64,000 bases of DNA. It comes from Ruminococcus sp. YRD2003 (GTDB taxonomy: Bacteria; Bacillota; Clostridia; Oscillospirales; Ruminococcaceae). The notes below the pieces were generated by a model, which was given only the letters and a program-made list of their open reading frames with translations, did no database searches and was not told the DNA's origin. Made by a program: the position numbers and the translations under genes. The stretch spans positions 1-64,000 of the forward strand of contig FNZT01000012.1 in assembly GCA_900109435.1 (NCBI GenBank). The letters are read 5' to 3'. This document shows, piece after piece, positions 20,045 through 28,937 of the stretch (the first letter of the stretch is position 1; each line of letters starts with the position of its first letter).

Positions 20045-20177
20045 TGTTGAAAACTTTGTTGAAATGGGACCAATATGTTAAAAAGCACAAAATACAGCGC
20101 AGAATAAAGGAAATCGAGCTGTTGAAAGTCAGTTTTCTACCATCGTTCAAACAGCATTTCAACATAGGCTTTCAACA
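20045..20177. promoter_or_regulatory. Right DnaA-box-like cluster (dnaA-rpmH spacer)
   Basis: Five copies of the 8-base core TTTCAACA or its complement: 20045-20053 (TGTTGAAAA), 20057-20065 (TGTTGAAAT), 20120-20128 (TGTTGAAAG), 20156-20164 (ATTTCAACA) and 20169-20177 (CTTTCAACA). The first three are on one strand and the last two on the other. Two pairs are spaced 12-13 bases. TTTTCAACA differs from TTATCCACA at two positions. Confidence 0.7.
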
Positions 20178-20359
20178 AACTGACAGGTTTTTGACAGCCC
20201 GCTGACAGTTCCCGCGGAGCTCACATACATCTGTTTTTCCGCGTATAACGGCAAAAGCGGAGCATACACCAAAATGATGAAAAGGCTTGCAAAAGGATAA
20301 GGTGACATTGTTCAAAATCATCAAAAATGCGGAAAAATAAAAAAAATTTCGGAAATTGC

Positions 20360-20388
20360 TTGACATACGGATAATAATGAAGTATAAT
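20360..20388 (+). promoter_or_regulatory. rpmH promoter
   Basis: TTGACA and TATAAT with a 17-base spacer, a consensus sigma-A promoter, about 100 bases before the rpmH start. Confidence 0.9.
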
Positions 20389-20489
20389 CTTATAGTGTAA
20401 CGCGTACTGAGGCGCGTCCATATGCGATTAGGAGTCGGTCAGCAGAGCGGCTCTTGTATAACAATAGTGAAGAGAGGAGGACACTGAAT

Positions 20490-20624
20490 ATGAAAAGAAC
20501 ATATCAGCCTAAGAAGCTCCACAGAAAGAAGGAGCACGGCTTCATGAAGAGAATGTCTACAAAGAACGGCAGAAAGGTTTTAGCTCGTAGAAGATCTAAG
20601 GGCAGAGCAAGATTAACTCACTGA
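20490..20624 (+). CDS. rpmH: Ribosomal protein bL34
   Basis: A 44-residue protein starting [18 protein letters not shown] and ending [13 protein letters not shown], the standard L34 sequence and length. It is part of the large ribosomal subunit. GAGGAGG precedes the ATG. It is followed by a strong terminator and then rnpA, the conserved pair at bacterial origins. Confidence 0.98.
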   Translation: MKRTYQPKKLHRKKEHGFMKRMSTKNGRKVLARRRSKGRARLTH

Positions 20625-20631
20625 CGACGCT

Positions 20632-20666
20632 GACCACAAAAATTTTAATTTTTGTGGTCTTTTTTG
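20632..20666 (+). terminator. Terminator after rpmH
   Basis: A 13-base stem (GACCACAAAAATT pairing with its complement) with a very small loop, then a run of T. It may limit read-through into rnpA. Confidence 0.88.
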
Positions 20667-20712
20667 TTAGCAGACATCAGCTGTACAGCGGTCTGCTGAT
20701 GTCGGATCAGAT

Positions 20713-20773
20713 GAAAATATCGGCGAAGCCGATGCCATTAGCTCAGGTTAATGGCTGACGGCTGACGGCTAAA
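20713..20773. repeat. Partial GGCTAAC-heptad element
   Basis: Contains the hairpin ATCGGCGAAGCCGAT and GGCTGAC/GGCTAAA heptads. It matches the right half of the element at 11462-11583 between gyrA and the YcxB-like gene. It lies between rpmH and rnpA. Confidence 0.65.
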
Positions 20774-20784
20774 CTGGTAAGAAT

Positions 20785-21135
20785 ATGCTTTATACGGAAA
20801 CTCTAAAAGATAACAAAGACTTTCTGAATCTGTACAAAAAGGGGAGTTATATCCCCTCAAAATATTCCGTGATATATGTCCGCCCGAACGGACGTCCCTT
20901 CAACCGCCTCGGCATCACCGCAGGCAAGAAGATAGGCAATGCCGTCCACAGGAACAGGGCAAAGCGCCTTATCCGCCTTGCATACCGCGAGTGCGAGATA
21001 GATATGCCCGTCGGGATAGACATCGTTATCGTAGCGCGTACGCACATCTGCGAGATAAAATCGGACGAGTACTGCGCATATATGAAAAAGTACGGAGTCA
21101 GCGAGATAGAAAAGATAGCAAAAAAGAAAAAATGA
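20785..21135 (+). CDS. rnpA: Ribonuclease P protein component
   Basis: The 116-residue protein subunit of RNase P, which helps the catalytic RNA cleave 5' leaders from pre-tRNA. The family motif is [23 protein letters not shown]. Length is normal and it ends with a lysine tail. The ribosome site is weak. Its stop overlaps the yidD start (ATGA). Confidence 0.96.
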   Translation: MLYTETLKDNKDFLNLYKKGSYIPSKYSVIYVRPNGRPFNRLGITAGKKIGNAVHRNRAKRLIRLAYRECEIDMPVGIDIVIVARTHICEIKSDEYCAYMKKYGVSEIEKIAKKKK

Positions 21136-21440
21136 AATATATCATCATTTCACTGATAAGGTTCTATCAGAAGTTCATCTCTCCCCTGACCTCTCCGAAG
21201 TGTAAGTATTACCCTACGTGCAGCTGCTACGCTCTCACATCGGTAAAACGATTCGGAGCGATAAGAGGCTCGGCTCTTGCTGCGTGGAGGATACTGCGCT
21301 GCAATCCATGGTCAATGGGAGGCATAGACTACGTCCCCGAGAAGTTCACCTTCAAAGTGAAAAAGTATGATTATGAGAGAGATTTTCCGTCAGAAATGCA
21401 AGACAAGACTGACTCGCACAATGGAGAGGATAAAAATTGA
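21132..21440 (+). CDS. yidD: Membrane protein insertion efficiency factor YidD
   Basis: A 102-residue YidD protein with the family motif [10 protein letters not shown], then [18 protein letters not shown] and [17 protein letters not shown]. It has an amphipathic N-terminal segment and conserved cysteines, and assists YidC-dependent insertion. The ATG overlaps the rnpA stop. An acidic C-terminal extension ([13 protein letters not shown]) follows the core. Conserved position between rnpA and yidC. Confidence 0.95.
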   Translation: MKYIIISLIRFYQKFISPLTSPKCKYYPTCSCYALTSVKRFGAIRGSALAAWRILRCNPWSMGGIDYVPEKFTFKVKKYDYERDFPSEMQDKTDSHNGEDKN

Positions 21441-22600
21441 ATTTTCTTTATGACCTTATAGGCATACCTTTCGGCTATCTGATGAGCTTTATCTACAGCA
21501 TAGTACCGAATTACGCAATAGCTATCATATTGTTCACGCTCGTGACAAAGCTGCTGCTCTTCCCCGTCAACTACAAGACCCAGAAGAATGCGGCAAGAAT
21601 GCAGCTTTTCCAGCCCAAACTTGAAAAATTAAAGAAAGCATACGGCAGCAATCCCCAGCGCCTTCAGGAAGAGCAGCAGAAGCTCTACCAGCAGGAGGGC
21701 ATCAACCCCATGGGCTCGTGTCTGCCGATGTTTGTGCAGATGTTCCTGCTCTTCGGAGTTATCGACGTTGTATACAAGCCGATAACCCACATCCTCCACA
21801 TCACCAAATCAGTAAGAACAGCTGCAATAGAGAAAGCCTCCGAGCTCGCTGTCAAGTTCGGCGATGTCAACGGCGGCAAGGAAATCTCCACAGGCAACCT
21901 CAGAAGTGAGCTCCTTACAGCAGAGGCGCTTGATAAGCACCCCTCCGAGTTCACTGATTTTGCCGAGAACTTTTTCCAGAAGGTATCGGAATTCTCGGAT
22001 ACGTTCAGCGTATTCGGTGCTAATCTCGGCAAAACACCGCAGTTCCGCCCCGAGGTATGGAACAGAGAGTCGATAATCCTCTTCTGTATCCCCTTCCTCG
22101 CAGGACTTGCCCAGCTCATCTTCTCGGTATACTCACAGATACACCAGAAAAAAGTAAATCCGCAGGCACAGGCAGCAGGCGGCGGCTGTATGACGGCAAT
22201 GACGCTCCTCATGCCGATATGGTCTATATGGATAGCGTTTGAAGTACCCGCAGGCGTAGGCTTCTACTGGATATTCTCGTCGCTTTTCAGCTTCTTTATC
22301 ACACTCGCCCTCAACCTCTACTTCACCAAGGACAGGATAGTGGCGATAAACGAGAAAGAGAAGCAGAAGGCAAAGGAATACGCAGAAAAGCACCCGAACA
22401 AGAAGACCTTCATGCAGCGTATGATGGAACAGCAGGCAAATCTCGAACAGCAGCAGGCAGCTCTCAGAGTTGACGAGAACGGCGACAAGATATCACGTTC
22501 CGAGATGAACAAGCAGAATCGCGAAAAGATAAAGGAAGCCCGCAGACGTATGGCAGAGAAATACGGCGACGAGTATGACGATTCAAATGACGAGGAATAA
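21437..22600 (+). CDS. yidC: Membrane protein insertase YidC/Oxa1
   Basis: A 387-residue YidC homologue with about five membrane segments. It begins directly with the first segment, without the lipoprotein signal seen in B. subtilis SpoIIIJ. Recognisable parts are [19 protein letters not shown], the cytoplasmic coiled-coil hairpin with [18 protein letters not shown], and [16 protein letters not shown]. The loop between segments 2 and 3 is long (about residues 120-205). A basic, glutamine-rich C-terminal tail follows. The start is a TTG overlapping the yidD stop. Confidence 0.95.
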   Translation: MNFLYDLIGIPFGYLMSFIYSIVPNYAIAIILFTLVTKLLLFPVNYKTQKNAARMQLFQPKLEKLKKAYGSNPQRLQEEQQKLYQQEGINPMGSCLPMFVQMFLLFGVIDVVYKPITHILHITKSVRTAAIEKASELAVKFGDVNGGKEISTGNLRSELLTAEALDKHPSEFTDFAENFFQKVSEFSDTFSVFGANLGKTPQFRPEVWNRESIILFCIPFLAGLAQLIFSVYSQIHQKKVNPQAQAAGGGCMTAMTLLMPIWSIWIAFEVPAGVGFYWIFSSLFSFFITLALNLYFTKDRIVAINEKEKQKAKEYAEKHPNKKTFMQRMMEQQANLEQQQAALRVDENGDKISRSEMNKQNREKIKEARRRMAEKYGDEYDDSNDEE

Positions 22601-22640
22601 TAAAGCTTGTACGACAAGCTCAAAATAGGAGGTTTAAGAA

Positions 22641-23696
22641 ATGACTGAGATTTTCACAGCAAAAACAGTCGAGGAAGCAAAGAGTCTTGCAGCTCAGAAA
22701 TTCGGCAAGAGCATAAGCGACATCAAATTCGAGATCCTTGAAGAAGGCAAGAAGGGCGGATTCCTCGGACTCGGAGCAAAAGACGCAAAGGTAAAGGCTA
22801 CCTACGAGGCTATGCTTCCCCCCAAGGCAGAGGCAAGCGAAGCAGCAGAGGCTGTAGAGAAGGTCGCTGAGCCCGCAGCAGAGCCCGCTGCCGCAGCAGT
22901 TGAAGTAGTTGCAGCACCCGCAGAAACAACAGCGGAGGTAACAGCAGAAGCTCCCGCAGCAGAGTCGGCACCTGCCGAGGAAGAAGAGGATTTCTCACTC
23001 GACAGCTTCACACTCATAGAGAATGAATCCGACTATGCCCCCAAGGTCAAGATAGCCAAGGACTACATCACGAGCATTCTTCGTGCAATGGGCATAAACC
23101 CCGAATTCACGGTATATCAGAACGAAACAGGCGCAGTTATCAACATCGAGAGCGACAACAACGGTACGATAATCGGCAGACGCGGCGAGACACTTGATTC
23201 CATCCAGTACCTCTGCTCAATCATCGCAAATAAGGGCGACAAGGACTATTTCCGCATCACGATAGACTGCCTCGGCTACAGAAGCAAGCGCAAGGAGACT
23301 CTCGAGCAGCTCGCTAACAAGGTAGCAAAATCGGTACTCAGAACAGGCAGAAGTCAGCCCCTCGAGCCTATGAATCCCTACGAGAGACGAGTTATCCACT
23401 CGGCAATTTCAAAGATTGAGGGAGTATCCTCACGCTCGGTCGGCGAGGAGCCCTACAGAAAGATAATCATTTCCTCCAATAACCCGAGAAGAGGCGGCGG
23501 AGAAGGCGGCGGACGCCGCAGGGACAGACGTGACGACAGACGCGGAGGCGGCAGAGGCAACGGACGCCGCAGAGAGAGACGCGAGCCGTTCGAGCCAAGA
23601 GCAATAGACCTCTCGACATCGTTCGAGAAGGACTACAAGAAGCCCAAGCCTGAGGACAGCATGGAAGGCGGACTCTACGGCAAGATAGAGCTTTAA
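22641..23696 (+). CDS. khpB: Jag/KhpB RNA-binding protein
   Basis: A 351-residue protein with the Jag N-terminal domain (1-56, EGKKGGFLGLGAKDAKV) and an Ala/Glu/Pro-rich linker (57-125). A KH domain with the GRRG loop (IIGRRGETLDSIQYL) and an R3H domain (PMNPYERRVIHSAI) follow. It ends with an unusual arginine-glycine-rich tail of about 50 residues. KhpB pairs with KhpA, encoded here at 46589-46822, and binds many mRNAs and sRNAs. The RGG-like tail should add non-specific RNA binding. Conserved position after yidC; GGAGG precedes the start. Confidence 0.95.
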   Translation: MTEIFTAKTVEEAKSLAAQKFGKSISDIKFEILEEGKKGGFLGLGAKDAKVKATYEAMLPPKAEASEAAEAVEKVAEPAAEPAAAAVEVVAAPAETTAEVTAEAPAAESAPAEEEEDFSLDSFTLIENESDYAPKVKIAKDYITSILRAMGINPEFTVYQNETGAVINIESDNNGTIIGRRGETLDSIQYLCSIIANKGDKDYFRITIDCLGYRSKRKETLEQLANKVAKSVLRTGRSQPLEPMNPYERRVIHSAISKIEGVSSRSVGEEPYRKIIISSNNPRRGGGEGGGRRRDRRDDRRGGGRGNGRRRERREPFEPRAIDLSTSFEKDYKKPKPEDSMEGGLYGKIEL

Positions 23697-23712
23697 TTTA
23701 TTGAAAAACAGC

Positions 23713-23734
23713 GGGCGCACACAATAGTGCGCCC
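23713..23734. repeat. Small palindrome between khpB and mnmE
   Basis: GGGCGCAC, a six-base loop, then GTGCGCCC followed by CTAC. It looks like a simple REP-type palindrome and may act as a weak terminator. Confidence 0.55.
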
Positions 23735-23788
23735 CTACCTATATGTACCAATTACCGCCTCGCGCGGCAGAAAAATGGAAGTGATAAA

Positions 23789-25150
23789 ATGTCGACAATT
23801 GCGGCAATATCGACTCCGAATGCAGTCGGAGGAATAGCGGTCATACGCATTTCGGGCGAAAACGCGCTTGCTGTTGCTGAGAAGGTGTTCCGTCCGTACG
23901 GAGATAAAAAAGTCGCCGCGATGCAGGGCTACACCTGCGCCTACGGCATTGCTCATGACAACGGCGAGCGCATCGACGACTGCGTGCTGACGGTATTCCG
24001 CGCCCCGCACAGCTACACGGGCGAGGATACTTGTGAGATATCATGCCACGGCGGCTTGTATGTCTCGAAGCGCATTTTGCGTGCAGTGCTGAAAAACGGG
24101 GCTGTCAGCGCGGAGGCAGGCGAGTTCACGAAGCGTGCTTTCCTTAACGGCAAGCTCGACCTCACTCAGGCAGAAGCCGTAATGGACGTAATTTCGGCTC
24201 GCGGCGAGGCAGAGCTCCGCATGGCAGAGCAGCTACGCGAGGGCGCGGCATTCAAGAAAGCGCACGCGTGTTCGGACAGGCTTCTGAAACTTTTGAGCGG
24301 GATAGCGGCGTGGACGGATTATCCCGACGAGGATATCCCCGAGATAGAGCCGACGGCGATAACAGCGGAGCTGACGGAAATACGCGGCGAGCTTTCCTCG
24401 CTCATTCGCAGTTATGACAGCGGACGTATCCTTCGGGAGGGAGTCGCGACGGCAATTGTCGGACGGCCAAACGTCGGAAAATCGACGCTTTTCAATTGTC
24501 TGAGCGGCTGCGAGCGGAGCATAGTCACCGATATTGCGGGCACTACCCGTGACGTAGTCGAGGAGACCGTCCGTCTGGGAGACATAGTCCTTCGTCTTTC
24601 CGACACGGCGGGAATACATGATACGCAGGATATAATTGAGGGTATCGGCATAGACATCGCTGAAAAAACGGCAAGGAATGCCGAGCTTGTGATAGTTGTT
24701 TTTGACGGAAACTGTCCTCTGTCGGCGGACGATTTTGCTTTGATAGAAAAATTTAATAATAAGAAATGCATTGCAGTTATCAATAAGACCGACCGTGAAC
24801 AGCTCATAGAGACGGATATTCTTAATGATAAATTTATACATATAGTATATATTTCTGCCAAAAACAGTGAAGGTATCGAGCAGCTTGAGAGCGCAGTCAA
24901 AGAGCTTTTCGAGATTAATCCCGATTCGATTTCCGTAGCAACAGCGGCAAATGAACGTCAGAAGCAGTGTATTGAACGTGTAATAAGTTCGATTGACGAA
25001 GGAATAAAAGTCATAGAAACAAGCGAGATGTACGATGCTCTGAATGTCCTTCTTGACGAAGCAGAGCAGTCCCTGCTCGAACTTACAGGAGAAAAAATCA
25101 CAGAAGCGGTAGTCAACGAAGTTTTTTCACGTTTTTGTGTCGGCAAATAA
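23789..25150 (+). CDS. mnmE: tRNA modification GTPase MnmE
   Basis: A 453-residue GTPase that with MnmG installs the aminomethyl group on wobble uridine of tRNAs. N-terminal folate-binding domain, then the G domain: GRPNVGKSTLFN, the G2 loop IAGTTRDVVEE, DTAGIHDT and NKTD. The C-terminal FCVGK provides the catalytic cysteine. Length is normal. It is followed 30 bases later by mnmG, with a parS site in between. Confidence 0.97.
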   Translation: MSTIAAISTPNAVGGIAVIRISGENALAVAEKVFRPYGDKKVAAMQGYTCAYGIAHDNGERIDDCVLTVFRAPHSYTGEDTCEISCHGGLYVSKRILRAVLKNGAVSAEAGEFTKRAFLNGKLDLTQAEAVMDVISARGEAELRMAEQLREGAAFKKAHACSDRLLKLLSGIAAWTDYPDEDIPEIEPTAITAELTEIRGELSSLIRSYDSGRILREGVATAIVGRPNVGKSTLFNCLSGCERSIVTDIAGTTRDVVEETVRLGDIVLRLSDTAGIHDTQDIIEGIGIDIAEKTARNAELVIVVFDGNCPLSADDFALIEKFNNKKCIAVINKTDREQLIETDILNDKFIHIVYISAKNSEGIEQLESAVKELFEINPDSISVATAANERQKQCIERVISSIDEGIKVIETSEMYDALNVLLDEAEQSLLELTGEKITEAVVNEVFSRFCVGK

Positions 25151-25166
25151 TGTTCCACGTGGAACA
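25151..25166. promoter_or_regulatory. parS site 1
   Basis: TGTTCCACGTGGAACA, a perfect 16-base palindrome matching the ParB (Spo0J) binding site. It lies between the mnmE stop and the mnmG ribosome site. Confidence 0.92.
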
Positions 25167-25180
25167 ATTAAGGAGTAAAT

Positions 25181-27055
25181 ATGTCATACAAAATGGGAGA
25201 ATTTGACGTAGCAGTTGTCGGCGCAGGTCACGCAGGAGTAGAGGCTGCACTTGCCTCAGCGCGCCTCGGCTGCAAGACTGTTATGTTCACAATTTCACTT
25301 GACCAGATAGCGAATATGCCCTGTAATCCGTCGATTGGAGGCACTGCAAAGGGTCATCTTGTCCGCGAGATAGACGCGCTCGGTGGCGAAATGGGCAAAG
25401 CAGCGGACGCTTGTTTTATCCAGAGCCGAATGCTCAATCGCGGAAAAGGACCCGCAGTTCACAGTCTCAGAGTTCAGGCTGACAGGGTCAAATATCATAA
25501 TTATATGAAACAAGTCTGTGAAAAACAAGAAAATCTTTTTGTGAAACAGGCTGAAATAACAGAAATAATCTGTGAAAACGGGCAGATCAAAGGAGTAAAA
25601 ACTTCACTCGGAGCTGAATATTCAGTCAGATCTGTGATAATTGCAACAGGTACTTACCTCAAAGGCAAGATACACATTGGAGAAATTTCATACGAAAGCG
25701 GACCTGATTCAGCACTTCCGAGCAGAGGTTTGTCTGCAAGTCTTATGGAAAATGGTGTGGAACTTCGCCGCTTTAAAACGGGAACTCCCTGTCGTGTCCA
25801 CAAAAGAAGCATTGATTTTAATGCGATGGAACGTCAGGACGGAGATGAAAAAATCGTCCCTTTTTCATTTGAGACGCCTGTTGAAGGACTTGAAAACCAA
25901 GTGAGTTGCTACATTACTTATACAAATAGTAATACTCATGATGTAATTCTTTCTAACCTCGACAGATCACCTTTATACAGCGGAAGGATAGAGGGCGTTG
26001 GTCCCAGATACTGTCCGTCAATCGAGGACAAAGTAGTCAGATTTTCAGATAAACCAAGGCATCAGTTGTTCGTCGAGCCAATGGGATTGTCAACGGAGGA
26101 ATACTATTTGCAGGGGATGTCATCGTCGCTGCCGGAAGATGTGCAGCTGAAATTTCTCCGCACAATAAAAGGCCTTGAAAACGTTGAGATCATGCGTCCC
26201 GCGTATGCGATTGAGTATGATTGCTGTGACCCGCTTCAGCTCCTTCCAACACTCGAATTCAAGAAGGTGAAGGGGCTCTATGGTGCAGGGCAGTTCAACG
26301 GAAGCTCCGGCTATGAAGAGGCGGGAGCTCAGGGACTTGTTGCCGGAATAAACGCAGCGTTAAAGATCCTCGGTCGCGAACCGTTGATCCTTAGCCGCGC
26401 GAGCTCATATATCGGCACACTTGTCGACGATCTTGTGACGAAAGGCTGCTCCGACCCATACAGAATGATGACTTCGCGCAGTGAATACAGGCTTATTCTT
26501 CGGCAGGATAACGCTGATCAGCGTCTTATGCCAATCGGTCACCGAATCGGGCTTATCAGTGACGAAAGACTTGAAAAACTTGAAAAAAAGATCTCTCAGG
26601 TTGAGGCTGAGATCAAAAGAGTTAAAACTACTACTATTGTTCCACGTGAAACATTGAATAAATATTTAGAAAACAAGGGAACTTCTCCACTTAAAAGTGG
26701 TTGCAAAATTGCAGATCTTATTCGTCGCCCACAGTTGAATTATAACGATATTGCTATGTTTGATGACAACCGTCCGACACTCCCTGATGATGTATGTGAG
26801 CAAGTTGAGCTAAAAATCAAATATGAAGGTTATATCGAAAAGCAGCTTGAGCAGATAGCTCAGATGAAAAAACTCGAAGAAAAGCTGCTTCCGCCTGACA
26901 CCGATTATACGCAGGTTTATGGACTTCGTCTTGAAGCAGCAGAGAAGCTGAACAAGATCCGTCCGCTTTCTATCGGTCAGGCTTCGAGAATATCGGGAGT
27001 TTCTCCTGCGGATGTATCCATGCTTGCAGTTTGGCTCCATAAAGATAAGAGGTGA
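25181..27055 (+). CDS. mnmG: tRNA uridine modification enzyme MnmG (GidA)
   Basis: A 624-residue FAD- and NADH-dependent partner of MnmE. The dinucleotide-binding motif [17 protein letters not shown] is at the N-terminus and [21 protein letters not shown] follows. The middle has [20 protein letters not shown], and the C-terminal domain [22 protein letters not shown] is typical. Length is normal. A parS site lies inside the reading frame at 26638-26653. Confidence 0.97.
   Translation: MSYKMGEFDVAVVGAGHAGVEAALASARLGCKTVMFTISLDQIANMPCNPSIGGTAKGHLVREIDALGGEMGKAADACFIQSRMLNRGKGPAVHSLRVQADRVKYHNYMKQVCEKQENLFVKQAEITEIICENGQIKGVKTSLGAEYSVRSVIIATGTYLKGKIHIGEISYESGPDSALPSRGLSASLMENGVELRRFKTGTPCRVHKRSIDFNAMERQDGDEKIVPFSFETPVEGLENQVSCYITYTNSNTHDVILSNLDRSPLYSGRIEGVGPRYCPSIEDKVVRFSDKPRHQLFVEPMGLSTEEYYLQGMSSSLPEDVQLKFLRTIKGLENVEIMRPAYAIEYDCCDPLQLLPTLEFKKVKGLYGAGQFNGSSGYEEAGAQGLVAGINAALKILGREPLILSRASSYIGTLVDDLVTKGCSDPYRMMTSRSEYRLILRQDNADQRLMPIGHRIGLISDERLEKLEKKISQVEAEIKRVKTTTIVPRETLNKYLENKGTSPLKSGCKIADLIRRPQLNYNDIAMFDDNRPTLPDDVCEQVELKIKYEGYIEKQLEQIAQMKKLEEKLLPPDTDYTQVYGLRLEAAEKLNKIRPLSIGQASRISGVSPADVSMLAVWLHKDKR
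26638..26653. promoter_or_regulatory. parS site 2, inside mnmG
   Basis: TGTTCCACGTGAAACA in the coding frame, encoding part of IVPRETL. It matches the consensus used by ParB. A parS within a gene also occurs in other Firmicutes. Confidence 0.9.
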
Positions 27056-27059
27056 GATA

Positions 27060-27767
27060 ATGCTGCCTAATTTTGAATTATGTTGCACTGAGTTTTTAAA
27101 GTACGGAATAGATGATTTTGACTTGGAAAAATATTCAAAAATGAATATTTATGCAGAATTTCTTGTCGAATACAATCATAAAGTCAATCTTACAGCTATC
27201 ACCGAGCCAAGAGATATCCTTGTGAAACACTTCATTGACAGTGTTGTTCCGCTCAGATTTTTGTCCATTCAAAATGAAGCTTCAATTATCGACGTTGGTA
27301 CGGGTGCAGGCTTTCCGTCTGTTCCAATAAAGATCTTCAGACCTGATCTTAAGATCACCCTCCTTGACAGTCTTGACAAGCGTATCACCTTTTTAAAGCT
27401 TCTTTGTGATAAGCTTGATATTGAAGCGGAGTTCGTTCACGGGCGTGCTGAAGATATCTCAAAAATGACGGAATATCGGGAAAAATTTGATTTCTCCTGT
27501 GCCCGTGCAGTTGCTAATTTATCGACTCTTTCCGAGTATTGTTTGCCGTTTGTTAATGTGGGCGGAAGCTTTATTTCTCTCAAGGGTCCGAATGAGGATA
27601 TCAGTTCCGCTAAGGGTGCGATCAAGCTGCTCGGTGGTGAGCTTGCTGATGTTACCGACTACGAAATTGACGGCGAGGGCAGACGTCTTGTACAGGTAAA
27701 AAAAGTATCGCAAACTCCGCCAAAATATCCGAGAAACAGCGCTCAGATAAAAAAGAAACCCCTCTGA
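27060..27767 (+). CDS. rsmG: 16S rRNA (guanine527-N7)-methyltransferase
   Basis: A 235-residue SAM-dependent methyltransferase acting on 16S rRNA G527. The SAM site IIDVGTGAGFPSVPIKI and KVNLTAITEPRDILVKHFIDS are family hallmarks. The ATG at 27060 is chosen, five bases after the mnmG stop, with an AGAGGTGA ribosome site overlapping it. An in-frame start further upstream would overlap mnmG. Length is normal. Confidence 0.95.
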   Translation: MLPNFELCCTEFLKYGIDDFDLEKYSKMNIYAEFLVEYNHKVNLTAITEPRDILVKHFIDSVVPLRFLSIQNEASIIDVGTGAGFPSVPIKIFRPDLKITLLDSLDKRITFLKLLCDKLDIEAEFVHGRAEDISKMTEYREKFDFSCARAVANLSTLSEYCLPFVNVGGSFISLKGPNEDISSAKGAIKLLGGELADVTDYEIDGEGRRLVQVKKVSQTPPKYPRNSAQIKKKPL

Positions 27768-27788
27768 AAAGTGAATATTTATTCATTT

Positions 27789-27824
27789 ATTCCGTCAAAA
27801 TGTCGATTTTTGGCGGAATATTTT
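27789..27824 (+). terminator. Terminator after rsmG
   Basis: A 12-base stem (ATTCCGTCAAAA with TTTTGGCGGAAT, one G-T pair) followed by ATTTTT, ahead of noc. Confidence 0.75.
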
Positions 27825-27884
27825 TATGGATTTTATTTCCCAAAAGTGGTAGGATAAGTACAGAAAATAAACGGAGGGAATAAA

Positions 27885-28700
27885 ATGCCTGTATTTTTAA
27901 ATATTTCTAAAGAAAAACAGATCAACAAGGTAGTGGAGATTGAAATTGAAAAGATTTGTCCGAATCCCAATCAGCCAAGAACTGATTTTTCGGATGAGGA
28001 GCTCTCTGCTTTATCCGAATCAATTTCGCAAAACGGTATTCTACAGCCGCTGACGGTTCGCAGGAGCGGAGATCGATTTGAGCTCATCGCAGGGGAGCGC
28101 AGACTCAGAGCCGCGAAACTATGCGGGCTGGAGGCGGTGCCATGCATAATCTGCGACATCAGTGACAGAAATTCGGCTATTCTTGCTCTGGTCGAGAATA
28201 TCCAGCGGCAGGACCTTTCTTTTTTTGACGAGGCTGCGGCTATCGAAAAGCTCATCAGCTATTACGGAATGACGCAGGAGGAGGCTGCAAGTAAGCTCGG
28301 GAAGGCGCAGAGCACTATTGCCAATAAGCTCAGATTGCTGCGGCTGACGCCCGATGAGCGCGCTCTTATCACTAAATTTAACCTTACTGAGAGACATTCT
28401 CGTGCTCTCCTGAAGCTTGCAAGTCCCGAAGATAGGCTCGTTATTCTTGAAAAAGTCGTCACAAACAAGCTCAATGTCGACAGGACAGAAAAGCTCGTGG
28501 ATGATTACATAGGTAAGGTCAAGGAAAAACAGAGCTATAAAAAACGGTCGAAAGTGTTCCGCAATGTGAAGATATTTGTGAATACTATCAACAAGGCTGT
28601 CGAGACTATGCAGGCGGCAGGGATCCTCGCTGATTCGCGGAAAATTCAGTCTGAGGATTATATCGAGTACCGCGTTCGCATACCTCTGCATAACGGATGA
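27885..28700 (+). CDS. noc: Nucleoid occlusion protein Noc (ParB family)
   Basis: A 271-residue ParB-like protein with the CTP-binding ParB/Srx fold (NPNQPRTDF, LIAGERRLRAAKL, LVENIQRQDLS) and a helix-turn-helix region. The recognition segment reads GKAQSTIANKLRLL. The Gln and the later Lys are those of Noc, whereas ParB at 29828 has GKSRSSVANSVRML. The position after rsmG is that of B. subtilis noc. Noc prevents septum formation over the nucleoid. The N-terminus PVFLNISKEKQ is short and only weakly amphipathic. Three parS sites follow within 150 bases. Confidence 0.85.
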   Translation: MPVFLNISKEKQINKVVEIEIEKICPNPNQPRTDFSDEELSALSESISQNGILQPLTVRRSGDRFELIAGERRLRAAKLCGLEAVPCIICDISDRNSAILALVENIQRQDLSFFDEAAAIEKLISYYGMTQEEAASKLGKAQSTIANKLRLLRLTPDERALITKFNLTERHSRALLKLASPEDRLVILEKVVTNKLNVDRTEKLVDDYIGKVKEKQSYKKRSKVFRNVKIFVNTINKAVETMQAAGILADSRKIQSEDYIEYRVRIPLHNG

Positions 28701-28701
28701 T

Positions 28702-28717
28702 TGTTCCACGTGAAACA
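28702..28717. promoter_or_regulatory. parS site 3
   Basis: TGTTCCACGTGAAACA directly after the noc stop codon. Confidence 0.92.
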
Positions 28718-28741
28718 ATCTTTTGAGAATTAATGTTATAT

Positions 28742-28795
28742 TTAAGGCAACACCGCACAAAGCCCGCCTGAAGGCTTTGTGCGGTATTGCCTTAA
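28742..28795. repeat. 54-base palindromic element, copy 1
   Basis: A nearly perfect palindrome starting TTAAGGCAACACCGCACAAA and ending in GCCTTAA. It is identical over 54 bases to the copy at 46823-46876. It sits between parS sites 3 and 4. A fragment of the motif (CACCGC/GCGGTGTTGCC) also occurs near 53112. Confidence 0.9.
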
Positions 28796-28811
28796 TGTTC
28801 CACGTGAAACA
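28796..28811. promoter_or_regulatory. parS site 4
   Basis: TGTTCCACGTGAAACA immediately after the 54-base palindrome. Confidence 0.92.
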
Positions 28812-28836
28812 TTTTTCACATTTTTTGCGTGAATTT

Positions 28837-28852
28837 TGTTCCACGTGGAACA
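28837..28852. promoter_or_regulatory. parS site 5
   Basis: TGTTCCACGTGGAACA, about 30 bases upstream of the parA -35 element. ParB spreading from here could affect parA expression. Confidence 0.92.
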
Positions 28853-28878
28853 TTTTTTTCAAAAATCCCCCGCAGCTA

Positions 28879-28907
28879 TTTACATTCGTTCCCGAAAGTG
28901 CTATAAT
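28879..28907 (+). promoter_or_regulatory. parA promoter
   Basis: TTTACA and TATAAT with a 17-base spacer, about 30 bases upstream of the parA start. Confidence 0.8.
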
Positions 28908-28937
28908 AATAGTACATTATTTATGGAGGGTGAAATT

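Larger units (their letters stand above)
18043..20355. other. Chromosomal replication origin region (bipartite oriC)
   Basis: The region comprises the dnaA-dnaN spacer (18043-18513), dnaA itself, and the dnaA-rpmH spacer (19888-20355). The evidence is the gene context, the switch of coding strand across it, clusters of DnaA-box-like 9-mers in both spacers, and AT-rich stretches, for example 19935-19961. This matches the bipartite origin of B. subtilis. The exact unwinding site cannot be fixed by eye. Confidence 0.85.

Noticed and set aside
19888..20088. Longer dnaA start
   Set aside because: The 67 extra codons cross the promoter and part of the oriC spacer and do not resemble DnaA domain I.
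28836..28937. Longer parA start
   Set aside because: It would translate parS site 5 and the promoter; the internal ATG has a GGAGGG site.
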